A stretch of DNA of 64,000 nucleotides, taken from Piper betle. Taxonomy: Eukaryota; Streptophyta; Magnoliopsida; Piperales; Piperaceae. Location of the stretch: NCBI GenBank assembly GCA_033002965.1, contig JAURVB010012357.1:1-64000 (forward strand), in the 5' to 3' direction. Below the pieces are notes generated by a model. That model saw nothing but the letters and a program-made list of their open reading frames with translations, was not told the origin of the DNA and ran no database searches. Both the position numbers and the translations under genes were made by a program. Of the stretch, positions 25,427 to 38,053 are shown piece after piece (position 1 is the stretch's first letter; each line of letters begins with the position of its first letter).

Positions 25427-26600
25427 GACTCGTGACACATATTATCAGTCTCCTTTGGTTGTTGCAAGTCTCTTTGGGGGCCGAAAGGGCCCAACAAGTA
25501 GAAGTATGCAACAAGAGGAGGAGAGACTGAAAGAAGGAAAGGGGGAGGAGATAAGGCTAGCTAAGATGAAGCGAAGAGGGGTCTATAGTGAATACCCCTC
25601 CCTCTCTTACTTTTTAAAGGTTTTCGGGTGAATGTATTTTTATCTTTATTACACCCTATACACACTTAATACTTGGATCAGTTTAATCCTCATTGGCTAG
25701 GCTGCCAGTCACAGGCCAAAAGAAGGTCGTGGGCTAGGACTAGTAACAGGTCAAGTGTAGAAATTTTAGGGATAAAATTTTATAAGGTGGGTGGTTTGTG
25801 AGACACCTAAACATAGTCTCACATTTAATACCTACAAGGATAAGAACTTGTTTATAGTAGGAATGAATTATAAACTTTGGTTAACCACTTTTGAAGAAAT
25901 GACTTAACCCATTATATTACACTTTAGGCTGGGTCGTTACAAATAGTATCAGAGCCTCTTAGTTCCATGTTAGATAGTGGGTTAGATTAGGGATGCTTGC
26001 TAGGTTGCCGGTCATAGGCCAAAAGAAGGTCGTGGGCTAGAGCTAGCAACAGAAGTGTAGGAATTTCAAGAAAAAGAATTCTTAAGGTGGGTGGATTCAA
26101 CTTAGTTTCAGATCTAATACCTATTAGGGTAAGATCTTATTTATAAGTGAGAATTGACTATAGATCTTTAACTTTAGTTAACCATTTTTGAAAAAAATGA
26201 CTTAGCCTATCTTTTAACTTTGGTTAACCACTTTTGGAAAAATGACTTATCACATTATGTTGAGAAACCCATGACACCTATTGTCAGTCTCCTTTGATTG
26301 TTGCAAATCCCTTGGAGCCAAAAGAGCCTAACACCTATTGTCGGCCTCCTTTGATTGTTGCAAGTCCCTTTTGGGAGCCGAAAAGGCCCAACAGGTAGAA
26401 GTATGCAACATGAGGAGGAGAGAATGAAAGAAGGAAAGGGGTAGGAAATAGGCTAGCTAAGATGAAGAGGAGAGAGGTCTATAGTGAATACCCCTTCCTC
26501 TCTTACTTTTTATAGGTTTTTAGGTCAATGTCTTTTTATCTTCAATACACCCTATACACACTTAATACTTGGACATGTTTAATCCTCTTTGGCTACTTAA
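25427..26600 (+). repeat. Direct repeat pair flanking a TRIM cluster
   Basis: 25427-25690 (GAGACTCG...CTTGGATC) recurs at 26265-26590 with moderate divergence. Both contain a GAGGAGGAGAGA segment and the TTTTTATC...CACCCTATACACAC segment. The second copy also contains a ~55-bp internal tandem (26275-26390, ACACCTATTGTC twice). The TRIM cluster lies exactly between the two copies, so cluster and flank probably duplicated together. There is no coding sequence. Confidence 0.6.
25690..26260 (+). mobile_element. TRIM cluster C: interior-LTR-interior-LTR
   Basis: Order: partial interior, LTR 25797-25941 (TGTGAGACACC...GGTCGTTACA, 145 bp), PBS-like TAGTATCAGAGCC (from 25944), interior, purine tract AAGGTGGGTGGAT, then a second LTR from 26097 lacking its first bases and carrying an internal repeat of its GGTTAACCA segment. 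This is a tandem TRIM array missing its first LTR, as arises by unequal recombination. It is more diverged than copies A and B. Confidence 0.75.
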
Positions 26601-28377
26601 TCACACTTTTTCATCCTTTAAACATATCTATATACACTTTTTAGCATTATCTAAGGCAGATTTAATTCATGCACCTCTTCACTAATTATTATGTTAGTTG
26701 CCTAGAACTTCCCCAAAGGTTGTTCATTTCCAGGGACTTACCATATTTGACAAAAGTAAGATTAATTTAACTTTGCAAACCTAAGGTCATTGAGCCTATT
26801 AGGAAAAACCTTTTACATAAAAGTTATGTCACATATGGTAAGTCACAATAATCCCATCTATTTGACATATGATGCCCCTCTTCGCTAATTATTATGTTGG
26901 ATTGCACCAAATCAGGCCATTGAGCCTATTCGGCAAAACCTTTTGGGTTTTAACTTGGAAAATTATGCAATACAAGGTATAGGATTGTGTCATATCAAAA
27001 TTCACAAATTTCTTAAATATTTATTTAATAGAATGCATAGAATTATGTTAAAAATTCAATTTATCCCCGAGAGAGATCCTAACAAATTTATGAGATTTAC
27101 TTAAATGTCAAGGGAATTCAAGTTTGATTGGGTTGTTAACACCCTTACCTAGCACTAATAGAACTTAAAAATCAAAAGAAAAACTCTTAATTCTATCTTT
27201 ATTGCAAATTTTATTATTTTTATCAATTTTTCTTCATAATTCCTAAGGTAGTTGAATTGCGTGATCTCTCGACTTAATTCTAGATCTAATACTCACTAGA
27301 GTATGATCTGGTTTATTAGTGGGAAAAGACTATAGATCTTCAACTTCGGTTAGCTACATTTAAAGAGATGATATAGCCCGTTATGTTGCACTTTAGACCA
27401 GGTCGTTACAAATGGTATCAAAGGAACTTAGTTCTATATTAGATGGTGGGCTAGAATAGGGACGTTGGTTAGGCTGTCGGTCATAGGCCAAAGAAAGACG
27501 TGGGTTGGGGCTAGCGACAGGCCAAGGGTAGGATTTTGAAGATGAAATTTCCTAAAGTAGGTGGATTGTGAGATTCCTCAACTTAATCTCATATTTAATA
27601 CCTACTGGGAAATCATATTTATATGTGGGAATGAACTATAAATCTTTAACTTCAGTTAACTATTTTTAAACAGATGACTTAGGTGTATTAATTTACAGTG
27701 TGGGCCGGACCTTTACATTATCATACTACTATGAAAGAAAATATATATTAAGACGACAATGTGCGCAACTAAGAGGAGCATAAAAAAGATTCTAAAATAT
27801 ATATTATATGTCTATCTTTCTTGATTAGGAGTCCAAAGATTTCCAAATACCCATTTTCTAACTGCCCAATCTCTGCAAACCATAAATATATTCTCTTAAC
27901 TAATTTTCTTGTTAGAAATGGGATATTTGACCATATTTGGACCCCTAAGTTCTTCCTTGGCAAATCATATGATTTAGATTCAATAAAAAAAGGGAGATAA
28001 AAAAAGTTCCTACTATTAAATATAGAAAAAAGTTTCCAATAAAAAAGAAAGGAAAAAACCTTAAACAAAGATATGAAATTTTATTGACTTATTTAATATG
28101 ATGAAAATTTTCTTAATATGTACTAATTTTCTTGTTTTTTATATGTACAAATGATGCATATGTTATATTTTAATTATTTAAATTTATTTAATATGATATA
28201 ATTTCTCATTATGTACAATTCCTTATTTCTTTTGATGCATATAAATATATCATATCATGTTTTATTTACAAGGTGCATATTTTTTAGATTGTATGGTCCA
28301 ACAAAGTAGGGGGAAATTTTCTTAATCTGCCAAATACCTTTTTTATAATCATCTAAATATTGTAAATTACAAAGACT
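26494..28377. repeat. Dispersed repeat R, copy 1 (contains TRIM D)
   Basis: This non-coding, AT-rich stretch aligns in order with 38054-39569. Shared landmarks are the CACCCTATACACACTTAATAC block, a GAGCCTATT(C/G)GGCAAAACCTTT block, a GCACTAATA(G/C)AACT block and a CTACTATTAAATATAG block. The copy here holds TRIM D and the other does not. No protein motif was found; the frame at 27769-28068 (-) has none either. Confidence 0.65.
27258..27717 (+). mobile_element. TRIM retrotransposon D, complete structure
   Basis: LTRs of 153 bp (27258-27410) and 151 bp (27567-27717) flank a 156-bp interior. The PBS is a diverged AATGGTATCAAAGG (27411 on); the purine tract before the 3' LTR is AAAGTAGGTGGAT. 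The paralogous repeat near 38700-38740 continues straight across this position, giving an empty site. The target duplication is not readable because the flanks have diverged. Confidence 0.8.
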
Positions 28378-28533
28378 AGTTCCTTGCAGTACTCTTAAGT
28401 ACATGTGTGACCAACTCAGTAAGCCCTTAAGGTGAACTTAGGTTTTCCCATTGAGGTCATTGCATTCCAGTTCTCATAGTTGGCAGTAGCCTTAGGGGTT
28501 AGTCCAACTAAATAATTCCAACATGTGTGGTCC
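28378..28533. other. Short unassigned flank
   Basis: This is the sequence between repeat R and the long LTR. It resumes after the LTR at 31736 (TCC / TGTCC). Nothing coding was recognised. Confidence 0.5.
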
Positions 28534-30068
28534 TGTAACACCCCGATTTTGGTTCTCCTAAGAACCGAATCTGAAATGTTATGATCGAGTCGAGTCGTAT
28601 TCTAAAGCTGCTAATCTATAAGACTCGATCAACAATATAGATCCAAATAACCTACTTGGCGTCTTGAGAATGGAAGACACTCCTAAATATGCGTTAAAAT
28701 ACATCAAATAGAAATAAAAGTATGAAAGAAAATAATTGCGTTGAGTTCAAGTATGTGTAGCGTTTATGTGACCTACATATATAATATGGAAAATGTTAAT
28801 TCGAGTGTTACTAGTCCAAAAATAATTAAGTAATCAAATTAGCACATGAGAGATGACTCACATGTTAAATAAAATCAATCATATATTATTCTGCATTAGA
28901 ATCACTCATAAGGGCACTAATCAGAAGTCGTAAGCCTCGGCTTGAATAGCGTCTCATTCTGACTTGTCAAATGCCTCGTCATTTTCTTACTATCCCACAC
29001 TTGGGAAATCAATTATACCAAAGCCCTCTAGTATTCTCAAGCAAGAGCCTCCAGTACCCTTTGAATCCACAAGTTTAGACATGCGTTGCATTGCAATACC
29101 AGTAATCCTGCACACTTCTTCGGGTTTGAAGAACTCGAGACATGAGTTGTCAGGATCCCTCGAGAATGGAACTGTCAACTCACCAATCGAGAGCCCACTT
29201 TAACTAGCACGTGCACTGCTCGCAGTACGTGCGAGTCGATTTCATCATCTCTCGTCTCACTGAAAACTCGATAAATTTATACATAGGTATGGGAAGGGAA
29301 TAATTTGCATAGGCCTGAAGACAACTTGCGGTGGATTTTGTTTTTAAAATCAGACTCGATGGATCTTATCCTCGAGGGTTATTAATTACAGAACTAAAAT
29401 ACGTCTAAATGGCCCATGTTAAGTGGGTCCAATAAAACAGCCACTAAACATGTCCTACGATCTATAAATCAAATCAATGATAGAACATAGCAATAAAAAT
29501 TGCGAAGAGTCCTAACGGACCTGTATTCCAAGCTCCAAGTTCCTCTGCAAATCTATAGCGAGCTCGGACTCCAAAACCTATATCGTAACCCACTGCTAAG
29601 TAAAATATTGACATATCTACATGATATATGCTCGTGGTGTGTGCTCACATCATCAATACATCATAACAAAAAGAAACAGTGCTAAATAAACCTACAACTA
29701 AACATTCAGCACGCAAATCAAAACATAATAAGAAAAATACCTAATAAATAAATAATAAATAAATAAATACACTCATGAATAAACATATAAATAATAAATA
29801 CCCAAAAATAAATAATACTCTAATCATAATATAATAATATCATTATACTATATAAATACACACCTAAACACGAGTAAATATCACATGTACTCTTGTTAGT
29901 AAACATATAAATAATTAAATAAATAAATACATAATTATTCGATAAATAAATAAATAATATAATTAGTTAATATTAATTAATTATGAGTAATAATAGCATC
30001 ATAACTATCCAATACGAAATACATAATTAAATACAAACAAATAATAACATACATGCAACGAACAAATA

Positions 30069-30119
<51 letters not shown>

Positions 30120-31735
30120 ATTTAGCAAACATAAATAAGACTAATATTAATAAGTAAATATATTATTAATAATAATAAACAATCATGTAAACATCCATCA
30201 TATACGATAAGCATATAAATAAAAATAAATAAACAATAATGAATAAATAACTAGATAAATAAACAAATAAGTAATAATTAAATAAATAAAGACAAATCCT
30301 CATAATGTCAAAATATGCTAAATAGTGTGAATATACATCTAAACTAATAGAAGGTATCTCAAATTACCAAAAACAGTCGAAAATAGGCTAAAAATGTGCT
30401 GAACCGGGTTAATTGCACTGAACCGAACCAAGTCGAGTCGGGCCAAGTCAACTTGGTCCGGGTTAAATAAACTGGTGGGCTAGGTCAACTGGGCTGGTCT
30501 GGACTGATGGACTCAGACACAAACACGAACAGGCAAACGGGATGGCCGAGAGGTGAATAGGGTCGAATAGGTGGACGTGAACACATGAACAATCGGGTCT
30601 GATGGGACAGGCAGTGCATGCCAATGGCGGCCTGGGGGAGGCTATTGCCGGTCGCGATCAACAGAGGGGAGGATGAAAAAGATGCTAGTGGTGACGACTG
30701 ACGAAGTCCAGATGTTGGTTGGCCGAAAAATGCCTAGAAAGTGCAGGAATCACTGCCGGGTGTGACGACTTCACCGGTGGCGATCGTGGCCACGGTGGTG
30801 GTCATGTGTGGTCTCAAAATGAAGATCTCGGCGAGGGGAAGCTGTTTGGATGGTTGAATCAGCTAGAGGTGGCTCGCCCTGTGCCAGAAAATGGCTCAAA
30901 CAGCGACGGCGGCAGTGGAATACTAATATATAAAAGCTGTCATCGGCAGTGATTGTGGTAGTGCCGGTGATGGTGAGAGGTATGGATTGATAGCCAACCG
31001 CAAGGCCATCATGTGGTCAGGGCAGGCCACAAACTCACAGCAGCGCTAGGGGTGGAAACCATCTAAAATTATGGGAAACTCTTATAAATAACTGGGTGAA
31101 GCTATGGCTAATGTGGATGGCTCTGATCTTGCCACTTGGCACTATCTAAACGTCCGACAACTTATGAACCTAGCGGGCCCCACCTATGGGCATATGTAAT
31201 ATATATATATGACAGAAAGCTCAGATCAAGACTGTCAAAAGTAAAACTGACTTGAGTCCTAAAAGTGACTCTATATGCGGGAATCGAGGCAAAGAAGGCT
31301 AAATTAGCCTCTAAACTTTGAACTTAATTGGGTGAAAATCTACGACTTAAATCAAGCTGGGCCTACATGGGTAATCCAGTAGTCTAAAATCCTCGAGATA
31401 CATGTAAATTAGATACCCAAAAAATCCCAAACGGATACTAAACGTTGCAACGGCCTAGATCTAGGCCTTAAACTTTGACTAACCTATAAAAAGAATTTGT
31501 ATACCTCGTGTATACACTGATAACTCATATTCGTACGTTGCTAGGATAACTAAAGCTATTATTTGCATGTTGGGGATACTCAGCCACCATAGCATACTCA
31601 TACGGCCATCTGGGCCTCATACTCATGGTCCGAAAACTGGTATGGCTCAAGCTCACTCTAACCGACTTAAGACTGGCACAAACCGAGCATAACTACAGGC
31701 GAGTAAAACCCTAACCCGAAGCTGGGGGTTTTACA
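28534..31735 (+). mobile_element. Long gypsy-type LTR (S2)
   Basis: It starts TGTAACACCCCGATTTTGG (28534) and ends GGGGGTTTTACA (31735), 3202 bp. Flanks GGTCC and TGTCC form a 5-bp duplication with one mismatch. Conserved blocks shared with S1 and S3 include the TTTGAA(T/A)CCACAAGT block, GTTGTCAGGATCCCTCG, TAGGCC(C/T)GAAG(G/A)CAAC and GAGTCCTAA(A/C)CGGAC(C)TG, in the same order. The middle (29700-30330) is a long AAATAAATA-type low-complexity stretch, and 30600-31050 is GC-richer. It could be solo, or the 5' LTR of an element shrunk to 233 bp of interior (see 31736). Confidence 0.7.
30070..30119. repeat. (AT)n(AC)n compound microsatellite
   Basis: About 15 AT units run directly into about 9 AC units inside the long LTR S2. 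Confidence 0.95.
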
Positions 31736-31968
31736 TGTCCTGTTCAGCTAGACAAGTAGAGAGCTAGCGAGCTTGGTTAGACTTTGAGAGGCCCGCTTCG
31801 TGTTGATTCATCTGACTGTGTGCCACCAGCTTTTGAAGGAGAGCTACCCTCTAGGTTATACATCATCAACTACAGTCTTACTAGCTCAGTGGGCTCCTAC
31901 AATTGAGTCCTTTGATCACACTGGATGCTGAAAATTCCAAAGACAAAATTTTTATAAGGAGGAGAGGT
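31736..31968 (+). mobile_element. Gypsy-type 3' interior fragment with polypurine tract
   Basis: The last ~45 bases, with AAAGACAAAATTTTTATAAG then GAGGAGAGGT, match the classic end of plant chromovirus pol regions (a GGGACGAATTTTTATAAGG-like stretch and a purine tract) just before a 3' LTR. The LTR-like sequence at 31969 starts exactly there. The upstream ~180 bp shows no recognisable domain. Confidence 0.5.
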
Positions 31969-34600
31969 TGCAAAACCCCAACTTTGGGTTAGGGTTTTAC
32001 CCGCTTATTGTCTACCCGATTCAAACCAGTCTCGAGTCTGTTTGACCTTCCCAAAAACATGAGCTGACCGCTATTAAAAAGGGATAATTAAATGACAAAA
32101 GAGATAAATGTAATAACAAAGCAATTTTAAAAGATAAATATAACATGGGAGAAAAAATTTATTATATGAAGCAAAGTATGTAAAGTCATACTAATTCAAT
32201 AAGATTAAATGAGAGTTCATTCATATAGCTAAACCATAAACAAAATAGACCAAAGCAAATAAAAATGACACAAGTCCCCTAAGAACGACTTAATTGTGCA
32301 TGCTTAACTCAGTTAAAATAAGGCAAGTCTACAAATCTAATATGATAACGGTCCTAGATAGAAGAGTAGCAACACACAATCAAATTCTCTTCTCAACCAT
32401 CAACGTGGAGACCCACATGCGACCACAATGTCGCGTTAATACTGAAATCACTTAAGTCATATAATAAAAATGAAAATAAGATAATATTCATGTCAATTTT
32501 TTATCATTTCAATTATCTTATTATATGAGCTTATGCCGAGCTCCTTGCCTTTAGGGGTGGCCTCCCCTTCAGGTTACTCTCCTATACATGTACATATACG
32601 CAACGGGCCTAATCCATATTTACCAATATTACCCAGACCCACCCTCTTGATATCACAAATGCACTCTGACGCTCCTTTCTGCATGGGGGCAGATTAATTT
32701 AATTTAATTATAATATTTTCATGTCTCGCGTCGGGCTAAATTAACTCATTAATCACTCTTCCACGCTTAGTGCAAGTAAGTTGAGTTTGAACCTAGACCA
32801 GTTGAGACCTCTAATTGAGCACTACAAATTCACAATAATTATACAGACTTGAAAGTCTGATGAGGCACCCGTCAAGTACGAACACACGATCTTAATTTTA
32901 ACGAGACAATAAAATTATACATAAGTACAATTTTATACGAGAAAAATGCATGTAATGAAATGACTTAACTATATCATGATTAAAACTCAACAAAATAAAG
33001 CATGCAGCATTCAACAATATTAAACTTTAAATTTTCAACATGTACAATACGTCCGGTGAGATAATTAATTATTCACATAATATAATTATATAAGTCCACA
33101 CCTTGGATAGATTTAAATTAACTATTCAACTCACAATTCACAATTAGCCAACGATAAATAATTACCAACTTACAAGTATGTATTTGATTATTATATTCAT
33201 ATATTTTTCTTCATTGCAAAATATTCATTTTAGACATGATAAAGATACCAACTTAATCTTATAATCACTTAAAGATCTTATTTTGAATTTATTGATTAAT
33301 GACATTTAATACACCACAAATACAAATTATATTAAATACATATTAACAATATTTTAATTAACTATGAGACTAATATTTTTACAGATTACTCGACCTTCAT
33401 ATGATTATTATTAATGCACTAAATTACTAATCTCTCAGTACACCAACTAATCAATAATAACGACTCATTATTTACATTAGGCTAGTATACTATATTATTT
33501 TATTACCATTATTTATCAAGAGAATATAACATATACCACCTCAATAAATAATTTTTGTATAATAATACTCAATAAATGTTGTTCTCGATCAACGCGTCAT
33601 TATAATTAGCCTATAATATTATTAGTCAGATTTAGTAAAATCAATTATTTAGTTACTTGATTGATTAAAGAAGCAACCTTACTTATCATAAACTTTTTTA
33701 TAGGTGATTAAATATATCATACTTATTATTTTACGATAATTAATCATTCACATTTTAATTTACTACATAAACTCCATAACTTTAAACTTTGATTACAATG
33801 ACATCATCATGAAATATACTAATAGAAATTTATTAAATTTTAATATTTATAATCATTATCCAACAACATATTTGATTATTGTATCTTATTATTTAATATA
33901 ATTTGTATTGAAGTTCAAGAATATCAATTGTAAAATTTGTTTTAAATTACTTAATCTAAAAAGGTTCAAACATTATTTATTTCAAGCATGCTTTTAAGGT
34001 TCAATGATTGTGATTATCCCACCATTATATTTTAATAAACCATTTAATTTATTAATCTATTAATTAATACTCAATTTTACACTTCATATCTCACTAATAG
34101 TAATTCTAATAATATATCTAAATAAAATATTATTATTATTATTATTATCATTGATTAAATTAAATAGTAGCAAAAATTATCACTTTAATTGATCTTCAAT
34201 ATGAATACACAAACCGGAGCAACCAAGACAAAAACATCAATGAGTAGATGACATAAAAATATTAAAATGACTATCTTATATGCAAGAAATATGATACGCA
34301 AGGAAGGAAAAGAAATAAAGGACATAGAGAAAAAAAAAGAAAGATAGACTCCAAAAAAGGAAAATGGTGGAGAGAAAAATTTTAAGGGTCATAAAGAGGA
34401 AGGAGATGAAAGATACGAAGAACTGTTAATCTGCACAGACTACCCTCCTAAAAACTCTGTCATTTTCCCACGATGAATTAGGAATAGGAAAAATACAGTA
34501 TTATCTACCACAAGGCCCACTCTTATCTTAAGACTAGCCACTCATAGGTTCGACTCTAACGTCCTACACCCACTAGTTTTACCCAAAAACCACCCAAATC
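31969..34600 (+). mobile_element. Long LTR-like sequence (S4), diverged
   Basis: It starts TGCAAAACCCCAACTTTGGG right after a polypurine tract. Like the other long LTRs it has a CCCCTAAGAACGACTTAA block ~300 bp in (compare CCCCTAAAAGTGC in S1 and S3), then a long AT-rich middle. The 3' end is not clear; 34600 is where sequence in the opposite orientation takes over. No genes; the low-complexity AT interior gives no meaningful frames. Confidence 0.35.
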
Positions 34601-34619
34601 GGGAAATAAAAATAAAACT

Positions 34620-35438
34620 ATTAAAATTTTTGGACTTTGCAGCCACAGTCACCGCCCAAAATGGCATTTTGTCAGCCGAATCCCACCACTGAAGCTGCCT
34701 TTTGGGGCATTTTTATGTGTCGGTGAGCCACCTCCGGCCGAGGTGATCACCCAGACACCTTTCCCTCCTCACGGCCACTCGATTGAGCCTAGCCCCAGCC
34801 AACCACCAACACCAGGATCATCGTCGGCAACTCTCTCTTCCCCGGTGCAGTTTTCCCCCACTTTCTGAACAATTTCCAGCCAATCCCCGACCGAACTCCT
34901 TCGGGCACCACCACCATCTCCTTCCCATCTTCGTCCCCCATTGATCCCAATAAGTAGTGACCCCAAACCGTCATCGTTGTCGTTTCCCGATGACGAGCAC
35001 CACCGGCCCACGTTGTGCCCATTTGCCCACTTCGGCCTATTCGTGCCCGCTCTGGCCTATTCGTGTCTGCCTCGTCCGCAATAGAACCCAAACTTATCCA
35101 GATGACCCATCCGACCTACTGAGCCAACCATTTCAACTGAACTGGACCGAATTGACTTAACTCGACTCAGTTCAACTAGCCTAGCTGATTCAGTAGCACT
35201 TTTCAGCTATTTTCGTACATTTTTTTACCGTTTTGGTATTTTAAGACTCTATATTAGTTTAGAAGCGTATTCATATAGTTTGACATATTTTGATGTTTTG
35301 AGTACTTGTATTTATTTATTATTTATTTTATGCATTTATTTATCTATTCATTTATTGAGTTATTTATTATTATTTATTTATGTATTGTGTACGAGGCACG
35401 GTTGTATGATTATTTGCTATAGTTGATGATGTGTTTAC

Positions 35439-35493
<55 letters not shown>

Positions 35494-36700
35494 CCATGTT
35501 TTCATTTATTGATTTGTTTATTTATTTGCTTGCTCACTCATATGTTATTATTTATGTGTTTAATTTCATATTCATATGGTTGATGGTTATATTATTATTA
35601 TTCATGATTAATTATTATTAATTATTTATTCCTTTAGTAATTTATTTATCCATTTATTTAATTATTTATTTGTTTGTTTGTTTGTTTATTTACTTACTAA
35701 CTCATGTATGTGCTAATATTTACTCACATATAGTCAAAAACTTATGTAGCATTATTTATTATTCTTATTTCCTGATAAATAAGCTTATTGAATTAATTAT
35801 TAATCATTTGCTTATTCAATTATTATTCATTATTTAATTACCTATTTATTTTCATGCATATTTAGTTGTTATTTATTATTGTTGTGATGTTAACTCATGC
35901 ACCTACTATTTTTATTTTTATTTATGGTTCTTTTATTTATCTCAGCTTGTTTATTTATTGTATATTGTTTACACATACCTTGATTTGCGTGTTGTGCATT
36001 GTTTATTTATTTGTTTTGCATTGCCCATTGTTGTTGTTGTTGATGTGAGCAGACACTACGACCATGCATCATATAGAATTATTAGTTTTTTGTTAAGCAG
36101 TGAGTTTTGATGTAAGTTATGGAGTTCGAACTTGCCCTAGATGTGTAGACATGCTTTGAGCTTGGACCTCAGGCCTGTGAGAACTATTCTCAACTTTATC
36201 GCTCTACTCTATCGTGGTTTGATTCCATATCGTAGGACGTATTAAACGTTTGTTTTATCGGACCAACTTAACATGGGCTATCTAGATGTAATTTACTTCC
36301 GTGATTAATAACCCTTAAAGGATGAGATTCATCGTGTTGTTTTCGAATTTAGCTCCACCTCATGTTGCCTTTGGGCCTACTTACATGATCCTCATCCTAG
36401 CCCTAGTTTTCATCGGGTTTTCAATTAGGCGAGAGTTGGGGACCTTAACCTTGCATATAATGTGGCTAGGTATATATTCAGGTCACAGCGGGCTGTAGAT
36501 TAGTGAGAGGATTGTTCTATTCTCGAGGGGTCCTGACATCTCTACGTCTTGAACTTCTTCACACCCTGAGAGGCATGGAGTAGACGGGTACCATTTTGTA
36601 GAGTGCATATCTAGATTTGTGGTATTAGACTGGCTGATAGAGGTGTTATATAGAGGTTTGAAGAGGGCTTAGGATACGTGTTTTTCCCAAGAGTGCAACA
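34620..36700 (-). mobile_element. Long LTR fragment in reverse orientation (S5)
   Basis: 35160-35290 is a diverged reverse complement of 30305-30420 in S2. 36240-36560 contains reversed forms of the ordered LTR blocks (GGATGAGATTCATCG, GTTGCCTTTGGGCC, TTCTCGAGGGGTCCTGACA). The GC-rich block at 34630-35130 corresponds to the GC-rich 3' third of the other LTRs, and its frames are compositional. Neither terminus is recognisable. Confidence 0.5.
35438..35492. repeat. (TTA)n microsatellite
   Basis: About 18 ATT/TTA trinucleotides in an AT-rich LTR middle. Confidence 0.95.
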
Positions 36701-38053
36701 AGTTATCTTGATATTGTCGAGAGAGGCACTTGCCGAGGGTAGCACAATACCATTTCAGTTCAAGATATTATCTTGTCTGCAACTTGATGTCTCCTCAGTT
36801 GATGCCCTTTGAGTGTTCCCATGAATATATGAATATATTGGTTTTCCTTCCTCGTGGACACGGGTTGCTAATGTTTTTCGGGTTAGTGACACTCGTTGCT
36901 AATATTTTTCGTATTATATAAGTAGGTTTTGTCTTCTTGTGTGTTGGGTTGACTTTGGTGGAGAACAAATAATTATTACACACACATGTACTCAATGTGC
37001 CTTTGTTTTCTTTTGTGTTTTTTTCTGTGTTTGATGTGTGTTTATATATATTTAATTAGTGTATTGTAATGTGTACCCTCATCAACTTTTGTAATAGCAG
37101 ATCAGACATGTTATCAAGTGTATAAATGAGATAGTTAGATTTCAACTTCAGCAGTTATTTTGAAGTATTCATCTCTTATTTTACTTATTTATATTTTGGT
37201 TCTTTTGTATGTTGAGTGCTTCTATGCCATGTCATTTCACGTAGTTTCTTATTAGGATGTTGCACACATTCATTCATCCTTTCCTGTTAAGTGTTGATTG
37301 TGCATTTAGTAGTGTTTTCCTTTTCTCAAGACACCAAGAGAGTTATTTCTGTCTTTTTTAATTTGAGTATTTTAGATTAGTCAATTTAGGTGAGATTTCT
37401 ATATTACTCACTTATTGTGTCTATTTATATTTTAGTTCTTACTGAGTGTTGAGTGTTTACATGACATTACTTGTTTAGGACTTGGTGTACATTACGAGAT
37501 AGAGTTATCAGAAATGGCACTTGGAGGGAGCTTGGAGTGTTGAGACACTGGCAGAGTTACCTGACTCATGAGCTAGACCACCGAGTGCCTTGGACAAATC
37601 CATTAGACATAGTTCGAAGTCTACCTTGGAGAACTTTGACCCTCAAACAAATCCTTGTGGATGAAGGCCATAGCTATGCTAGCAGAGCCTTGGGGCATAG
37701 AGAGCATAGACGAGAGTTGGAGCAGATGATTTGGGATGGACCACTTCTAAGATATAGTAGTGGATGAAGATAAGTAGCGAGGAGGGCCTACTTCCCCATA
37801 GGCACTTCACCACCTCTCCCTCTTCCACTGGTGTTTGTTCATTCCGACAACACTTTTAGCTACTCTTCACTAGACAGAGGCATGGACACACCAATGATGA
37901 GCAGGACTACCATTGACCACAGGCTTGAGACACTTGATCAGATTTCAGGAAATCAATGTGAGCTCACCATTGGTTCACCATTGTATGTGTCACCACCATG
38001 ATCCATACCCCCTTACAATCAGACACAGACACGTATAGTTGGACAACCCAGAA
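36701..38053. other. Intergenic, unassigned; one moderately long frame
   Basis: No recognised gene. The plus-strand frame at 37471-37767 (98 residues, arginine- and tryptophan-rich, e.g. RTWCTLRDRVIRNGTWREL) does not match a family I know. It is preceded and followed by stop-rich sequence and most likely derives from an old element. The rest is T-rich. Confidence 0.45.

Noticed and set aside
34540..34600. GGTTCGACTC as a tRNA T-loop
   Set aside because: No acceptor stem, anticodon arm or A/B-box spacing could be built around it.
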